DNA from: Notospermus geniculatus
Lineage: Eukaryota; Nemertea; Pilidiophora; Heteronemertea; Lineidae
DNA length: 64,000 bases
NCBI GenBank assembly: GCA_002633025.1
Contig: NMRB01001186.1
Span: 3,294 to 67,293, forward strand
Reading direction: 5' to 3'
How positions within the stretch are numbered: position 1 is the stretch's first letter; the number at the start of each line of letters is the position of its first letter. Below the pieces are notes generated by a model, which was not told the DNA's origin, searched no databases, and worked only from the letters and a program-made list of their open reading frames with translations. Both the position numbers and the translations under genes were made by a program. Of the stretch, positions 27,211 to 38,918 are shown piece by piece.

Positions 27211-27414
27211 AACTTCCATGAAAAGAAGGGCCTAGGCCTAAGTCTGCAATACCTACCAATCACAGTCATTCTTCCCTTCCACTTTACAAGGGCAGATTCA
27301 GAGACAGGCCCCTAATCAGTTGGAAATACGACAGAAAACCCAGAGCTTCAATGCAACAACAGAACTCAAAATTTGAAAATGGAGGGAAAATGAAAACGAG
27401 GCTCCTTTGTCCCA

Positions 27415-27612
27415 AAACCGGGATCCCAGTGTAACCGGGATCCCGGTTACACCGGGATCCCGCTGGGATCCCAGTTAGACTGGGATCCCAGTGGGATCCC
27501 GGTGGGATACCACTTTCCCTTGATTACAGCCAACTGGGATCCCGGCGGGATGTCTGAATCCCACCGGGATATGCATATCCCACCGGGATCCCGGTGGGAT
27601 CCCAGTTTTATC
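27415..27612. repeat. Array of palindromic GGGATCCC units
   Basis: Within about 200 bp the core GGGATCCC or CGGGAT occurs more than ten times, joined by short linkers such as GGTTACACC and AGTTAGACT. Each core is a BamHI-type palindrome, so the whole array reads similarly on both strands. One further copy lies at about 26761. No gene overlaps it. Confidence 0.8.
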
Positions 27613-27984
27613 CCAGTTACTTTTTCTATGGGGTAGCGGTTGAATGAAATGACTGTTCGAGGTTTTCTGACTCATCAAGACATCATGCGGCATGCCCACC
27701 CACCCAGCAGACTCAGTGAGTCCAGTGACAGACCGCGGGCAGTGAACAGCCCACAGGTGAACCCATGCATGCCATGGGCATGGACGGTCATGCATGTCAT
27801 GCCCATGGGATGGGCTCGCTGGAACTGGAAGCGTGCTCACTCACATAGCGTAGGCCTGTGCACATGTGCATGCATGCATGCCGTCATCGTGGCATTGCCT
27901 CTTCTATCATGTCTATCATGTCTATCATTCATTAGGCCCCTGGGGCCCTAGGGGTGGCTAGGCCTAGGCCTATAGGCCTTTGTA

Positions 27985-28171
27985 ATGTTACGGCACAGGA
28001 ATATGTATCGTTGAAGCAGAAGGGTCCCTTTGGCTTTGGGACCCTTTAGGCTACTGACAACACTTAGGCCTATATTTATATTATGGTCCGTAAGTGTTGT
28101 CAGTAACTTGAGTAAGGGTCCCAAAGGGACCCTTCTGCTTCAACGATACCGGTACATATTCCTGTGGTTAC
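27985..28171. mobile_element. Inverted repeat, MITE-like, about 190 bp
   Basis: CACAGGAATATGTATCGTTG on the left pairs with CAACGATACCGGTACATATT on the right. The inner segments AGCAGAAGGGTCCCTTTGG and CTGACAACACTTA also have inverse partners. It is non-coding. Confidence 0.7.
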
Positions 28172-28544
28172 GGTACTCGGTGGCCTAGGCTACGTTTAGC
28201 ACTTAGGCCTAGCAGTGGACACAATCACGCTAGGCCTAGGTCCTAGGCCTACACCTTACCAGGGTCCCCGCCAGAGGGTACTTTGGGTACAAATATAGTA
28301 CCCTAAAGAAATTTGAGGGTACGATATAGTACCCTGAAATAATCACTTCAGAATCTATGGTGCACTAAGTGCATCTTCTAAGTGACACTTTGTTCGAACC
28401 ACTCTCAAGCTGACTTCCAGTTTTCTGAAGCATTTGAGAAACACTGTTCCGCAAAACTGTGCATATATAGCAGCATTGTAATCCTTTTGTTGGAAGAGAA
28501 AAAATGGTCCATGGACCATGTGCTCACTGGGTTGGACATTTTTT

Positions 28545-28990
28545 AGTCTAATGACAGAGGGAGCTACAAATCAGTTATGCGCAATCTGGGTCAAGTCATT
28601 CCCAAGTAGGACTTTGATGATTTTCGGGTTACGCCACCTGGCCATATTGGATGTCCGATAGGGCCGAAACTTCACATGGACATAAAGGTCATCTGCAGGG
28701 GGCTACATAGCACATTGGAGCGATTTGGGTTAAGGCGTTCCTCAGTTGCAGCACTTTGATGATTTTTGGGTTACGCCACCTGGTGGCCATGTTTGAAGTT
28801 AAATCAGGCCGAAATTTGACATGCATGTAAAGGTCATCTAGATGGAGGTATATATCAAATTTGAGCGCTCTGCCGTCTGCGTCAAGCCGTTCCCGAGTAA
28901 TAGCACTTACTTGATTTTCAGGTTACGCCACCTGGCGGCCATACTTGATGGCCAATCGGGTCGAAACTTGGTATTTTTTAAGGTACCCCT
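28545..28990. repeat. Tandem repeat of about 145 bp, three diverged units
   Basis: The motif GGTTACGCCACCTGG recurs at about 28628, 28770 and 28922. Each copy is followed by GGCCATNNTTGANG, then a GGNCGAAACTT motif and AAAGGTCATCT. The units are diverged, non-coding and satellite-like. Confidence 0.8.
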
Positions 28991-29095
28991 TCAATACATG
29001 TTTATGCAAGATATGAAGTCGCTCGGTGAAATAATGACAAACTGTGGCAGGTTCGTCACTTTTGTCGAACTTTGACCTCTGTGACCTTGAAAAGN

Positions 29096-29229
29096 GCACA
29101 CACCACCTTACGGCCCTGCGAGATCGGGGATTCACGTGATCTGATTGTGGTACAGGTGCATCGTGAGGGACAAGCGTACGCCGTGGCTATGCATGACGAT
29201 ATCCAAAGTAAAACGATTTTGAATTTCAT
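29096..29229 (-). pseudogene. Truncated second copy of the ADGRA LRRNT exon
   Basis: The frame starts at ATG 29229 and gives the same peptide as 24941-24808: signal peptide, CPSRCTC and KVVC. It then stops abruptly at the single N at 29095. The downstream LRR half and splice donor are missing and unrelated repeat DNA follows. It is either a broken duplicate or an assembly fragment of the other haplotype. Confidence 0.8.
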
Positions 29230-30790
29230 GTTAACGCCTCAACGGGTCGTTGGGATACAGTCACCAAACGCTGCATTCTGGTGTTCGTGGTGTCATGGAC
29301 TAAAGTCTTGTGGTCATGGATAATATCTGGAAATAAAAAGATTGAGAGTGCGACTTTAGTTTCAATCATGAGCAACTACACGTACCTGCCTTCATTCTGA
29401 CATTTGTCACTTTGAAACTCATTCCTGACCACAGGAACCCCAGCTTTCAGAGGTTAGAAATGTAGTGTTGGTATGACAACTCTCTTGCACAACGCAGCCA
29501 CGAGCTGTAGCCATTACAGCTAGAGTGCGCATGAACCCCGTCTTTACATTTACAACCTATCATAAACACGCACACTCAGCTTCGAATAGGCCAGGGGCAT
29601 AAAAAAAATCTAGCAGAAACAACTGCATAGAGTCATGAACGAGTTGCAAAATTGAGGATATAACAGTGATGAAGCATCTCCAACAGCCATTTTACCAACC
29701 AGGTTAGGAGGGGCCACATGCTGTCAAAAATTACATCTTCACATTCTCCATTTATTACTGCACAGAAGATCGGCAGAAATATTAAGCGACAGCTAATCCA
29801 ATGAGAAATAGCAGGCGAAACTCCGTTTTCACAAACTCTCCTAATACACACCAATAATACACGCACATCAAATGCTCTCTTGTTCATCGTCAAGAGAATA
29901 GCACGGCACATCAGCAGGTGTCATATTCTATACCGACCCACATGAACAAGCTTGAGTACAGAGTGAAGGATGACCGACAGGAGGACAAGACAGGTCATTG
30001 TTAGTATAAATCTTATCGGGTGGATTTGTTTCAATTGGGAATGCATGATATTTCAATGTACAGAGTATACAAGAGAACTGTTCTGGGCTTGAAACTTTCT
30101 TATTTGTTTGCATGGTGAATTCGTACAAGAAAATATCTCATAAATCCGAACATTTTGGTCACAAAAACAACAGAAATCATTGGAAATTCTTGCACTTCAA
30201 AATGAAACGGTGAAATAGATACTTGGAATTTTGAGAGCGAGAGGAAAAAACAGAAATGACTGGTCTCCTTCAAATGAAATACATCTTTTCAGGTTGACAA
30301 GCTCTCACCATTCATGAGGGTCATCGCTTATTGTATTCGGTCATAAACCCACGAACTACACGGAATCCATTCAGTGCGACACTGGACACCGGGGAATCTC
30401 CTGCTGTTCGTGAAAAGCAATGTTTATCATCAATTTGGTGAGAGGACAATAGACCTGCAGAGCTGGTGCCAAACTCGAAGGAGCCCTTCTGAGACAATTT
30501 AGAAAAGAATATGAGTTTTCTAAGCTGCTGTCAGAGATGCCATGATGATAGCTGTCATTCAGTCTATATTTAGTTTCCTAATCATTTATCGGCAGTGCCA
30601 ATCCGTGGCATGCAAGCATGCAGGCACGCAGTGATCTGCCCCAGCAGAGAAGGGTGGTCTGGGGTCACCTACAATGCCCTACCAACAAGTTCTTGGGTAG
30701 CACGGGTAGTTCACGATAGACATTATAGAACAGTAACAGGCCTACGTACATGTGCGCCATCTGACGGAGGGGTTATGCCCCCAGTTTAGT

Positions 30791-33612
30791 TATCATTATC
30801 AACTTCACAAACAAACAAGCACATGAACATATCCACCGAATCCATCAACGCCACATTACTGGCAGAGATAACCAACTAGAAACAGGAGTGTTAATTCTTG
30901 GAGTTGTATGTTCATTTCCAAGGTTCACCTGGCTACTAGAGTCCACATTTCATCTGAAACTGAAAGCAATGCAACCCTGATGCCTTGCCAAGGCACTCAG
31001 TCATGTCAGTTCAGTGAGTGGAACTAGAATGGAGCACCACACAATCACAACCCTTTAGGCCTAGGCCCTAAAATGCAGTTGAGCAAACCCATCCTATCCA
31101 GAGGTAAATCAGTGGTTCTCACTCGCTCGATCCCTATATGTCACAGTGTACCGAGCGCAACGGACCACTGATTACCCCTACCAACACGCAGTAGATTTGC
31201 AGTAGAACAACAGTAGAGATACAGTAGTGAAATGCAGTAGATAAACAGTAGAGGTGCAGTTGTCTAATTGGTTACAATAATATGCTAAGTGCTGAATGGG
31301 TGGAGCTTATGTCAATCATTCATAACCATGCTGATGGTGATGAGGTTTGTTCAACTCTCGTCGGTCACGACATTAGTTATCATTATCAACTCCACAAACA
31401 AACAAGCACCGAATCCATCAACGCCACATTACTGACGGAGATAACCATGCAACTAGAAACAGGAGCGTTAATTCTTGGAGTTGTATGTTCATTTCCAAGG
31501 TTCACCTGTCTACTACATGTTGAGTCCACATTTCATTTGAAACTGAAAGCAATGCAACCCTGATGCCTTGCCAAGGCACTCAGTCATGTCAGTTCAGTCA
31601 GTGGAACTAGAATGGAGCACCACACAATCACAACCCTTTAGGCCCTAAAATGCAGTTGAGCAAACCCATCCTATCCAGAGGTACTGGTAAATCAGTGGTT
31701 CTCAGACTCGCTCGATCCCTACGTCACAGTGTACCGAGCGCAACGGACCACTGATTACCTCAGGAAGGTGCAAACTAGGCCCCAGACAGGGGAAGGCACG
31801 AGTTTCCTTTTGCACAATATGCAACGTTGAAAGGGCAAGGCCTGAATGAAACTCACTACATGTGTACCTCAGAGTGTATATATGGCGTGTACGCAATGCA
31901 AAGAAACTGGTGAGCAAGGGTTAAATCTCAAAGTCATGGTACAACCTTATCTTGCCACATTCTCATCCTTACAAGCAACACACATGCACCGCATGAGCCC
32001 AACGCTAAACAGGCTCAAGTACAACACACATACAAGGCTAGCATGCACTCTATCTCAGTATCTGAGCGATAGATTTCCACTTCCCACTCCGTGTGACTCA
32101 AGGCAGAGATACGAGAGTTCAATAGATTTAGCATGTATAGCTTGCTACCCTTTGAAGATGCTGCTCACTTGGTAGGATTCTCTTTTCTACACGGCACTAA
32201 AGCGACAAGGAATGAAGTTGTATGATGAGCAGCTGATAGCGCACTGCAGAGTTCACTTGAGCTCGAAATACTTGGAGTTGGAGCGATTATTCGGAATGCA
32301 GGATAGCACCTACTGGTACATGTATGTAGCTCTATTGCAGGGGAATTCAACGGTCATGACTGACACTGACAGATACAATACATGTAGGCCTATACATGTA
32401 TGCCCAGCCCATGCCGAAGGCCCTTTTTTGACTTGGAGCTATCACACGTGGGAAAACTGAAATGTGTCATAAAATGTACAGAGTAATAAAGCTGTGTAGC
32501 AATGAAAAGAAATTGACCGATCATACATGTATGGTTGACCCTGAAAAAGGCAATTTTGCATACATACATGTACTTGCTTACTGCACTTTGAATTAGGAAC
32601 TCCATGAAAGCAAATTACGGTGGCATGTTTTTCAAGTATACAAAGTTAAACATGGAGAGGATGAGTCAAGATCGACAGAGAGAAAATGAATGGGCTTCAT
32701 TATTTGATAAGATGTAGGCTATTTCATGACAGAATAAAAATACATCAAGCATCATCAGGGGAGACTAGAGGCACATGGTACAACATGTCTACTACAGGAT
32801 AAATTATTAATGGGACACAAACTTCCAGGGTCAAAGTTGAATTCACTGATACACAAGGACTCAATGCGGAGCCTAGCTATGATAGAGGGCAGCACCAGGT
32901 CCTATACAATGGACGCCTTTTTGTGTGGGAAATTGATCAGGACTGGGATGTCAGTTTCATTTCCATAGATTTAACCACTAGTGACACCTATTGAGCAATT
33001 CGGCTAGGGTCATGCATCTGAGAAGTTCAACTTAGGAGATGAGTGTAACAGAACATGATGCTCCTTTTGGCCCCATAAAACACCATTTTCCTCCCCTTAC
33101 ACCAATTTCATCTTCTGAAACTGACAGATGAACTAAAACGACAGAAAATCTGATAAGCAATGTGCAAAAATAAAATAATTCAAAATAACTCACCAAATGA
33201 ATAGAAAAAACATGTATTCCATTTATGTTAACAATACCTCCTGTCAAATCACCTTCAATATTTATACACCAATATTAAATCTTTGCAGCCTTTCAAAACA
33301 CACCACAATTAGTCTTTGAAATATTCATGAGTGGTACAACGAAGAAATAATGATTTTGTGTCAAACTACACAAATGATGGAATGAATTCAATGACCTGTG
33401 GAGTAGACGCCTTTGTTAAAAAAGATGAAAATGTTACCAGTCAAACTGACTCAAGTTAAAGATGAACTTTCTCAACCTCTGAGGCATGTCAGGTATTATT
33501 TTGCAAGTGAATTCTATCAAGTATTTTGTACATGGCATGTAAAATATGGCCATCTCAGCGGGGCGAACGAAAAACTCACACACAGGTAATTTAATTGATT
33601 TTGATTGACAGG
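30791..33612. other. No gene recognised; contains a local 585-bp direct duplication
   Basis: A segment at about 30790-31180 (containing ATCATTATCAACTTCACAAA and ending in ACGGACCACTGATTACC) recurs at about 31376-31757 with small differences. Between the copies is a short run of CAGTAGA units (31190-31260). The rest, to 33612, shows small ORFs without family resemblance. Confidence 0.6.
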
Positions 33613-34150
33613 TCTGTGACATACATGACAATCCCACAAAAATCATACACGGCATGAGAGCATTGACGGGATACATTTTGATGGGCATCATGGTGTTCGG
33701 ACATAAATCGTGTAACAATTAGAATTCTCATGGATATCCTGCTGGAATGTTACAAAAAACTTGTCCAAGAGATTTCACTGACAAGTGACAGTAATGACAG
33801 CGGGAACACGTTCTCATTCTCTCACTGCATGCATGGTTTCCCAGGCAGCACGTCAAATAAAAGTTGACGGAAACTTCGACTCGAGTCACATCATATTACC
33901 AGTAGGCCCACCTTATCATTTCAGATACTGCAGCATAGAAGTTCTGCCTCTAGGACAACACACCTCAAGACGTGTTGGCACAGTCTGTTTCCTGTTCCCT
34001 GAAGTTAGTTACAGCTGTTCTGATCAAAATGAATGGAAAAAGCCTAATGCTTAAAATTACACCCAGAACTTTGAGGAAAATGAATTCACCTGTCAATGTC
34101 ATTACACAACAGGGGGGCCTCAGGCCTGTTGACAATTCAGAAGTGATGCC

Positions 34151-35066
34151 TCAGCCCTGGAAGATTGATGTCAACAGTTTGTGATTGGTTGAACCAGCTA
34201 TATCACTGGGTGAGGCTACCCCTTTGTAATCGTAGTCAAGATTTCGGGCTCTGTGGAAATGGACATCCTCAGATTCAATGCCACCGCTTCCCTCCACTGC
34301 TGGTGACAGTCTTGAGGCAAACAAGGATGGGGGTGCTCCGACAGGCCTGACAGCCGGAGACACAATCTCTTTTTTTCCAGTCAACCCATCCCAACAGGTT
34401 TGAAATATCAGTACCGTACCCAACTATGAGTAGGCTAGGCCTACTTCAGTTTTTCATCTGGCATGCATCCAAAGACGAAAGTTGTTTTTATCTGGCCTAT
34501 GTTTGTCAGAAAGGGTGAATGGACTCCGTTGTCACAAAATTACGAAATGCTACGATTTTCCCATGCATCAGGCTAGAAAAGGAACCAGTGTATTACTGTT
34601 GCTGTTGTTAGCATTATACATTGTATCTGCATAGTACACCACAAATGACGCTGGGAGAGTGGATGGAAACTGGAAACTTCTCTTGTTTCTCGCGTTCTTT
34701 ATCTTTATCAAAACAACGAGAACACATCACAGAGCACACAACCAGCATCAGCTGAAAGGAATCAACACAGTACGACAGTCTGGGCGAAGATAAACACAGC
34801 TGAAAACGAAATGGAAAGAAAAGAGAAGTTCTGAGAACGACGGACTCGTCGCGTGAATCACCGACGTCGAGTCAAATCAAAGAACCAGCGACGCCGGTTT
34901 CAGATCATAATTTCTCTGCAGTGCAAGCTTCGATCACTGTATTTCAAACATATAACTATTGAAAATGAACTTACCTCTCAAATAATACCGAAGGTTTGAT
35001 GAAAATATCAGCGAATTTCACGATATATTGCGAATTACATCCCTCATCAATGAAAACTAAAGCCAT
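34151..35066 (-). CDS. Candidate small two-exon gene, unit A (unknown function)
   Basis: Exon 1 is 34975-35066: ATG in a good context (aaaATGG), 30 codons starting MALVFIDEGCNSQYI, donor GAGAG/gtaagt. Exon 2 is 34151-34346: acceptor ggctgtcag, 65 codons including the stop, containing the run SEDVHFHRARNLDYDYKG. The phases fit (AG+G makes Arg), giving 95 residues. I recognise no family. The protein has no obvious signal peptide and exon 2 is polar. Support comes from the compatible splice phases, the CCAAT/CRE promoter just upstream and retention of exon 2 in unit B. It could still be non-coding. Confidence 0.38.
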
Positions 35067-35079
35067 TTTGATCAAAGTA

Positions 35080-35200
35080 AACCAATCGTGACGTCAGGCT
35101 GAAGTGGCGAACTAAGAACTCATCGCATTGGTCGAAGCCCAGGGCATAACCTTTGTTCAGTAAGAAGAGCAATGATTGGATCGGGCGGTAGATTGGTGCC
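35080..35200 (-). promoter_or_regulatory. CCAAT/CRE promoter of the unit A gene
   Basis: A perfect CRE palindrome TGACGTCA lies at 35089-35096, about 25 bases upstream of the ATG at 35066. Around it are ATTGG/CCAAT boxes near 35083, 35127, 35174 and 35190, and a GGGCGG box near 35182. This is the composition of a TATA-less housekeeping promoter. The same block is kept in unit B at about 37135-37250. Confidence 0.5.
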
Positions 35201-35663
35201 CGTCTTTTACCGTTTACAACGCGCCATCTGACGGTGGCCGAAGAAACCAGGCTAACCGAACAAGCACATCAGTTCCACTACCATACCAAATGTGGCAGCA
35301 CTGACTAGACACTACCACTGACATGATTCCGTCGTCTGCACAACTTTTAGCAACATTTTATTGATGTAATTAAAATGCTCATAGCGCAGACAATCCAAAA
35401 GTAGTGTTTCCACATGGCGTCATCCTGTTGTTTTTTTTTACTCTGCACATGAAGAAGCTCCAGCCAACATCATACAACTGTAACCCCCCTCAGGCAATGT
35501 CAGGCCTGAAATGGAAAATCACAGAATTCATCAAGTCTCAGTCCCGTCGTGAGGCGCGTTCAGCTCCCCTCTTTTTTGACCCCCCACCCCCACCCCCACC
35601 CTTCAGTTCAACAAGCAATTATGCAAATTATGCAGCAGTATGCTGTACGGATTAACCCGCTCA

Positions 35664-37711
35664 TCTGTGACATACATGACAATCCCACAAAAATCATACA
35701 CGGCATGAGAGCATTGACGGGATACATTTTGATGGGCATCATGGTGTTCGGACATGAATCGTGTAACAATTAGAATTCTCATGGATATCCTGCTGGAATG
35801 TTACAAAAAACTTGTCCAAGAGATTTCACTGACAAGTGACAGTCATGACAGCGGGAACACGTTCTCATTCTCTCATGCATGCATGGTTTCCCAGGCAGCA
35901 CGTCAAATAAAAGTTGACAGAAACTTCGAGTCACATCATATTATACTAGTAGGCCCACCTTATCATTTCAGATTATTGCAGCATAGATTTTAGAAGTTCT
36001 GCCTCTAGGACAACACACCTCAAGACGTGTTGGCACAGTCTGTTTCCTGTTCCCTGAAGTTAGTTACAGCTGTTCTGATCAAAATGAATGGAAAAAGCCT
36101 AATGCTTAAAATTACACACAGAACTTTGAGGAAAATGAATTCACCTGTCAATGTCATTACACAACAGGGGGCCTCAGGCCTGTTGACAATTCAGAAGTGA
36201 TGCCTCAGCCCTGGGAGATAGATGTCAACAGTTTGTGATTGGTTGAACCAGCTATATCACTGGGTGAGGCTACCCCTTTGTAATCGTAGTCAAGATTTGG
36301 GGCTCTGTGGAAATGGACATCCTCAGATTCAATGCCACCGCTTCCCTCCACTGCTGGTGACAGTCTTGAGGCAAACAAGGATGGGGGTGCTCCGACAGGC
36401 CTGACAGCCGGAGACACAATCTTTTTTTTCAGTCAACCCATCCCAACAGGTTTGAAATATCAGTACCCAACTGAGTAGGCCTACTTCAGTTTTTCATCTG
36501 GCATGCATATGCTCCAAAGACGAAAGTTGTTTTTATCTGGCCTATGTTTGTGAGAAAGGGTGAATGGACTTCGTTGTCACAAAATTACGAAATGCTACGA
36601 TTTTCCCATGCATCAGGCTAGAAAAGGAACCAGTGTATTACTGTTGCTGTTGTTAGCATTATACATTGTATCTGCATACACCACAACACCACTATGACGC
36701 TGGGAGAGTGGATGGAAACTGGAAACTTCTCTCTTGTTTCTCGCGTTCTTTACTTTATCAAAACAACGAGAACACATCACAGAGCACATAACCAGCATCA
36801 GCTGAAAGGAATCAACACAGTACGACAGTCTGGGCGAAGATAAACACAGCTGAAAACGAAATGGAAAGAAAAGAGAAGTTCTGAGAACGACGGACTCGTC
36901 GCGTGAATCACCGACGTCGAGGCAAATCAAAGAACCAGCGACGCCGGTTTCAGATCATAATTTCTCTGCAGTGCAAGCTTCGATCACTGTATTTCAAACA
37001 CAGAACTATTGAAAATGAACTTACCTCTCAAATAATACCGAAGGTTTGATGAAAATATCAGCGAATTTCACGATATATTGCGAATTACATCCCTCACATC
37101 AATGAAAACTAAAGCCATTTTGATCAAAGTAAACCAATCGTGACGTCAGGCTGAAGTGGCGAACTAAGAACTCATCGCATTGGTCGAAGCTCAGGGCATA
37201 ACCTTTGTTCAGTAAGAAGAGCAATGATTGGATCGGGCGGTAGATTGGTGCCCGTCTTTTACCGTTTACAACGCGCCATCTGACGGTGGCCGAAGAAACC
37301 AGGCTATCCGAACAAGCACATCAGTTCCACTACCATACCAAATGTGGCAGCACTGACTAGACACTACCACTGACATGATTCCGTCGTCTGCACAACTTTT
37401 AGCAACATTTTATTGATGTAACTAAAATGCTCATAGCGCAGACAATCCAAAAGTAGTGTTTCCACATGGCGTCATCCTGTTGTTTTTTTTTACTCTGCAC
37501 ATGAAGAAGTTCCAGCCAACATCATACAACTGTAACCCCCCTCAGGCAATGTCAGGCCTGAAATGGAAAATCACAGAATTCATCAAGTCTCAGTCCCGTC
37601 GTGAGGTGAGGCGCGTTCAGCTCCCCTCTTTTTTGACCCCCCACCCCCACCCTTCAGTTCAACAAGCAATTATGCAAATTGTGCAGCAGTATGCTGTACG
37701 GATTAACCCGC
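35664..37711. repeat. Tandem duplication of 2.05 kb, unit B
   Basis: This is the second unit of the direct repeat beginning at 33613, ending at GGATTAACCCGC. It is slightly different throughout, including extra or missing copies of CCACCC near 37640. Confidence 0.92.
36205..37118 (-). pseudogene. Unit B copy of the small two-exon gene, frameshifted in exon 1
   Basis: Exon 2 (36205-36400) is open as in unit A, with two amino-acid changes (Arg to Pro, Phe to Ser). Exon 1 (37025-37118) keeps the ATG and donor but has two extra bases near 37097. The frame after MALVFID therefore changes and soon meets a stop. Either this copy is dead, or the frame in unit A is the altered one. The upstream promoter motifs, including TGACGTCA at 37141, are intact. 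Confidence 0.4.
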
Positions 37712-37819
37712 TTCTGACGTCTTGTTTATGAAAAGCGTTCGGATGGTAGAACACGCTGACTTGCCGGCGACAGATCGGCGCGTACGCTGCGCGTCCTGAA
37801 GGCGTTCTGCTAATCAGGA

Positions 37820-37923
37820 GCCATGTTCCCGAAGCCATCGTTAGGTTAACGATGTCGTTAAAACTGGGAAAATGCATAGCGTAACGACATCGTTAACCTA
37901 ACGACGGCTTCGGGAACATGGGC
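37820..37923. mobile_element. MITE with GCCATGTTCCCGAAGC ends
   Basis: The arm CCATGTTCCCGAAGCCATCG is mirrored by CGACGGCTTCGGGAACATGG, and the pairing runs on through TTAGGTTAACGATGTCGTTA. The loop is about 20 bases. It is non-coding and lies just beyond unit B. Confidence 0.8.
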
Positions 37924-38086
37924 CCAGATTCTTTGGTTGGTGTTTCGGTCCGTGTTTTTACCCGCCGCCTCCCTGATTAGTTGAAATGAGCTCCCGCTGG
38001 TCGGAAATCACTGAAGCGTTGAATCTATGACACTTCCTGATGTTTTGCGTAATTCGCGTCGAATTATGAACATAAGCCAAAAAATG

Positions 38087-38500
38087 ATAAACGTAACTGT
38101 CTAACAATAGTATGTGAAGTTTAAATCACTGAGGCGTAGGCCTATGCCCTTTAATTGGTAATTATGACATAATGCGCTCATGAATGAGCACGAACAAAGG
38201 CCTATTGTTCGGTGCGCGTGCGAACAATAAACGTAACTGTCTAATTAAATAGTCAGTGTGAAGTTTAAATTACTGAGGCGCCCTTTAATTGGTATTAGGC
38301 CCATGACATAATGCGCTCATGAATGAGCACGAACAAAGGCCTATTGTTCGGTGCGCGTGCGAACAATAAACGTAACTGTCTAACAATAGTCAGTGTGAAG
38401 TTTAAATTACTGAGGCGCCCTTTAATTGGTATTATGACATAATGCGCTCATGAATGAGCACGAACAAAGGCCTATTGTTCGGTGCACGTGCGAACAATGA
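38087..38500. repeat. Tandem repeat, about 135-bp unit, three copies
   Basis: The unit contains AATAAACGTAACTGTCTAA, GTGAAGTTTAAAT, CCCTTTAATTGGTA, GCGCTCATGAATGAGCAC and AAAGGCCTATTGTTCGGTGC. Copies begin near 38087, 38224 and 38363. The GCTCATGAATGAGC and GAACAA...TTGTTC parts are internally palindromic. Confidence 0.85.
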
Positions 38501-38852
38501 AACCCTCATCAACAATAGGCTATGTGCAGGCAACTATGAAATAAACATGGGAACATTGAGTCTTTTTACAGTTAAATTTTTAACAAACGCAGTGGATGTT
38601 GAATCATTCATCCAAGAGACATCGCTCTCGGATGGCCCGCAGACACCCTGAAAACCTGAGACTGAAACAAACAATGTCCTCGCCATGGCCTAAGACGGCT
38701 GTGCCATTCACCCGCTCGGAAAGGGCCCAGCCCGTCCCGGGTAAGCTGCTGGCCAAACCATGCACGTATAGGCCTAGGCTACTCATGATAAACGCACCAG
38801 GCTGGCCGAAACAGAAGAGCGGACTAGTCTCACTTTGCACACGGTTCTAATG

Positions 38853-38860
38853 CTATTTAT
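38853..38860 (+). promoter_or_regulatory. Possible TATA box upstream of the small plus-strand gene
   Basis: CTATTTATAG lies about 60 bases before the ATG at 38919. It is the only TATA-like element in the vicinity. It is weak evidence on its own. Confidence 0.25.
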
Positions 38861-38918
38861 AGCGGTATTTTCAAAACGTTCGTCTGCTGCAGTCGCCGGA
38901 GATTTTTGACGGAGTTGG

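Larger units (their letters stand above)
26531..28351. other. Repeat-rich spacer between the two duplicated blocks
   Basis: No gene is visible. The spacer is crowded with GGCCTA motifs, two long inverted repeats (26922-27210 and 27985-28171), a GGGATCCC-rich array (27415-27612) and a short repeat of GGGTACNATATAGTACCCT near 28280-28335. An A+T/GGCCTA texture like this is typical of transposon-derived DNA. Confidence 0.7.
28352..30790. repeat. Segmental duplication, copy 2
   Basis: This block matches 24565-26527. The match is broken at 28504-29095, where about 590 bp containing a tandem repeat and a single N replace about 85 bp of copy 1. Those 85 bp include the 3' half of the LRRNT exon and its donor site. 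The pattern fits a haplotype joined wrongly at the N as well as it fits a true duplication. Confidence 0.88.
33613..35662. repeat. Tandem duplication of 2.05 kb, unit A
   Basis: The unit starts TCTGTGACATACATGACAAT and ends GGATTAACCCGCTC. Unit B begins at once with the same sequence. The units differ by scattered substitutions and small indels. Each contains the candidate two-exon minus-strand gene and its promoter. Confidence 0.92.

Noticed and set aside
27475-27951. Overlapping 100-120-codon frames on both strands
   Set aside because: They arise from the GGGATCCC array and CATGCATG-rich DNA, which lack stop codons by composition.
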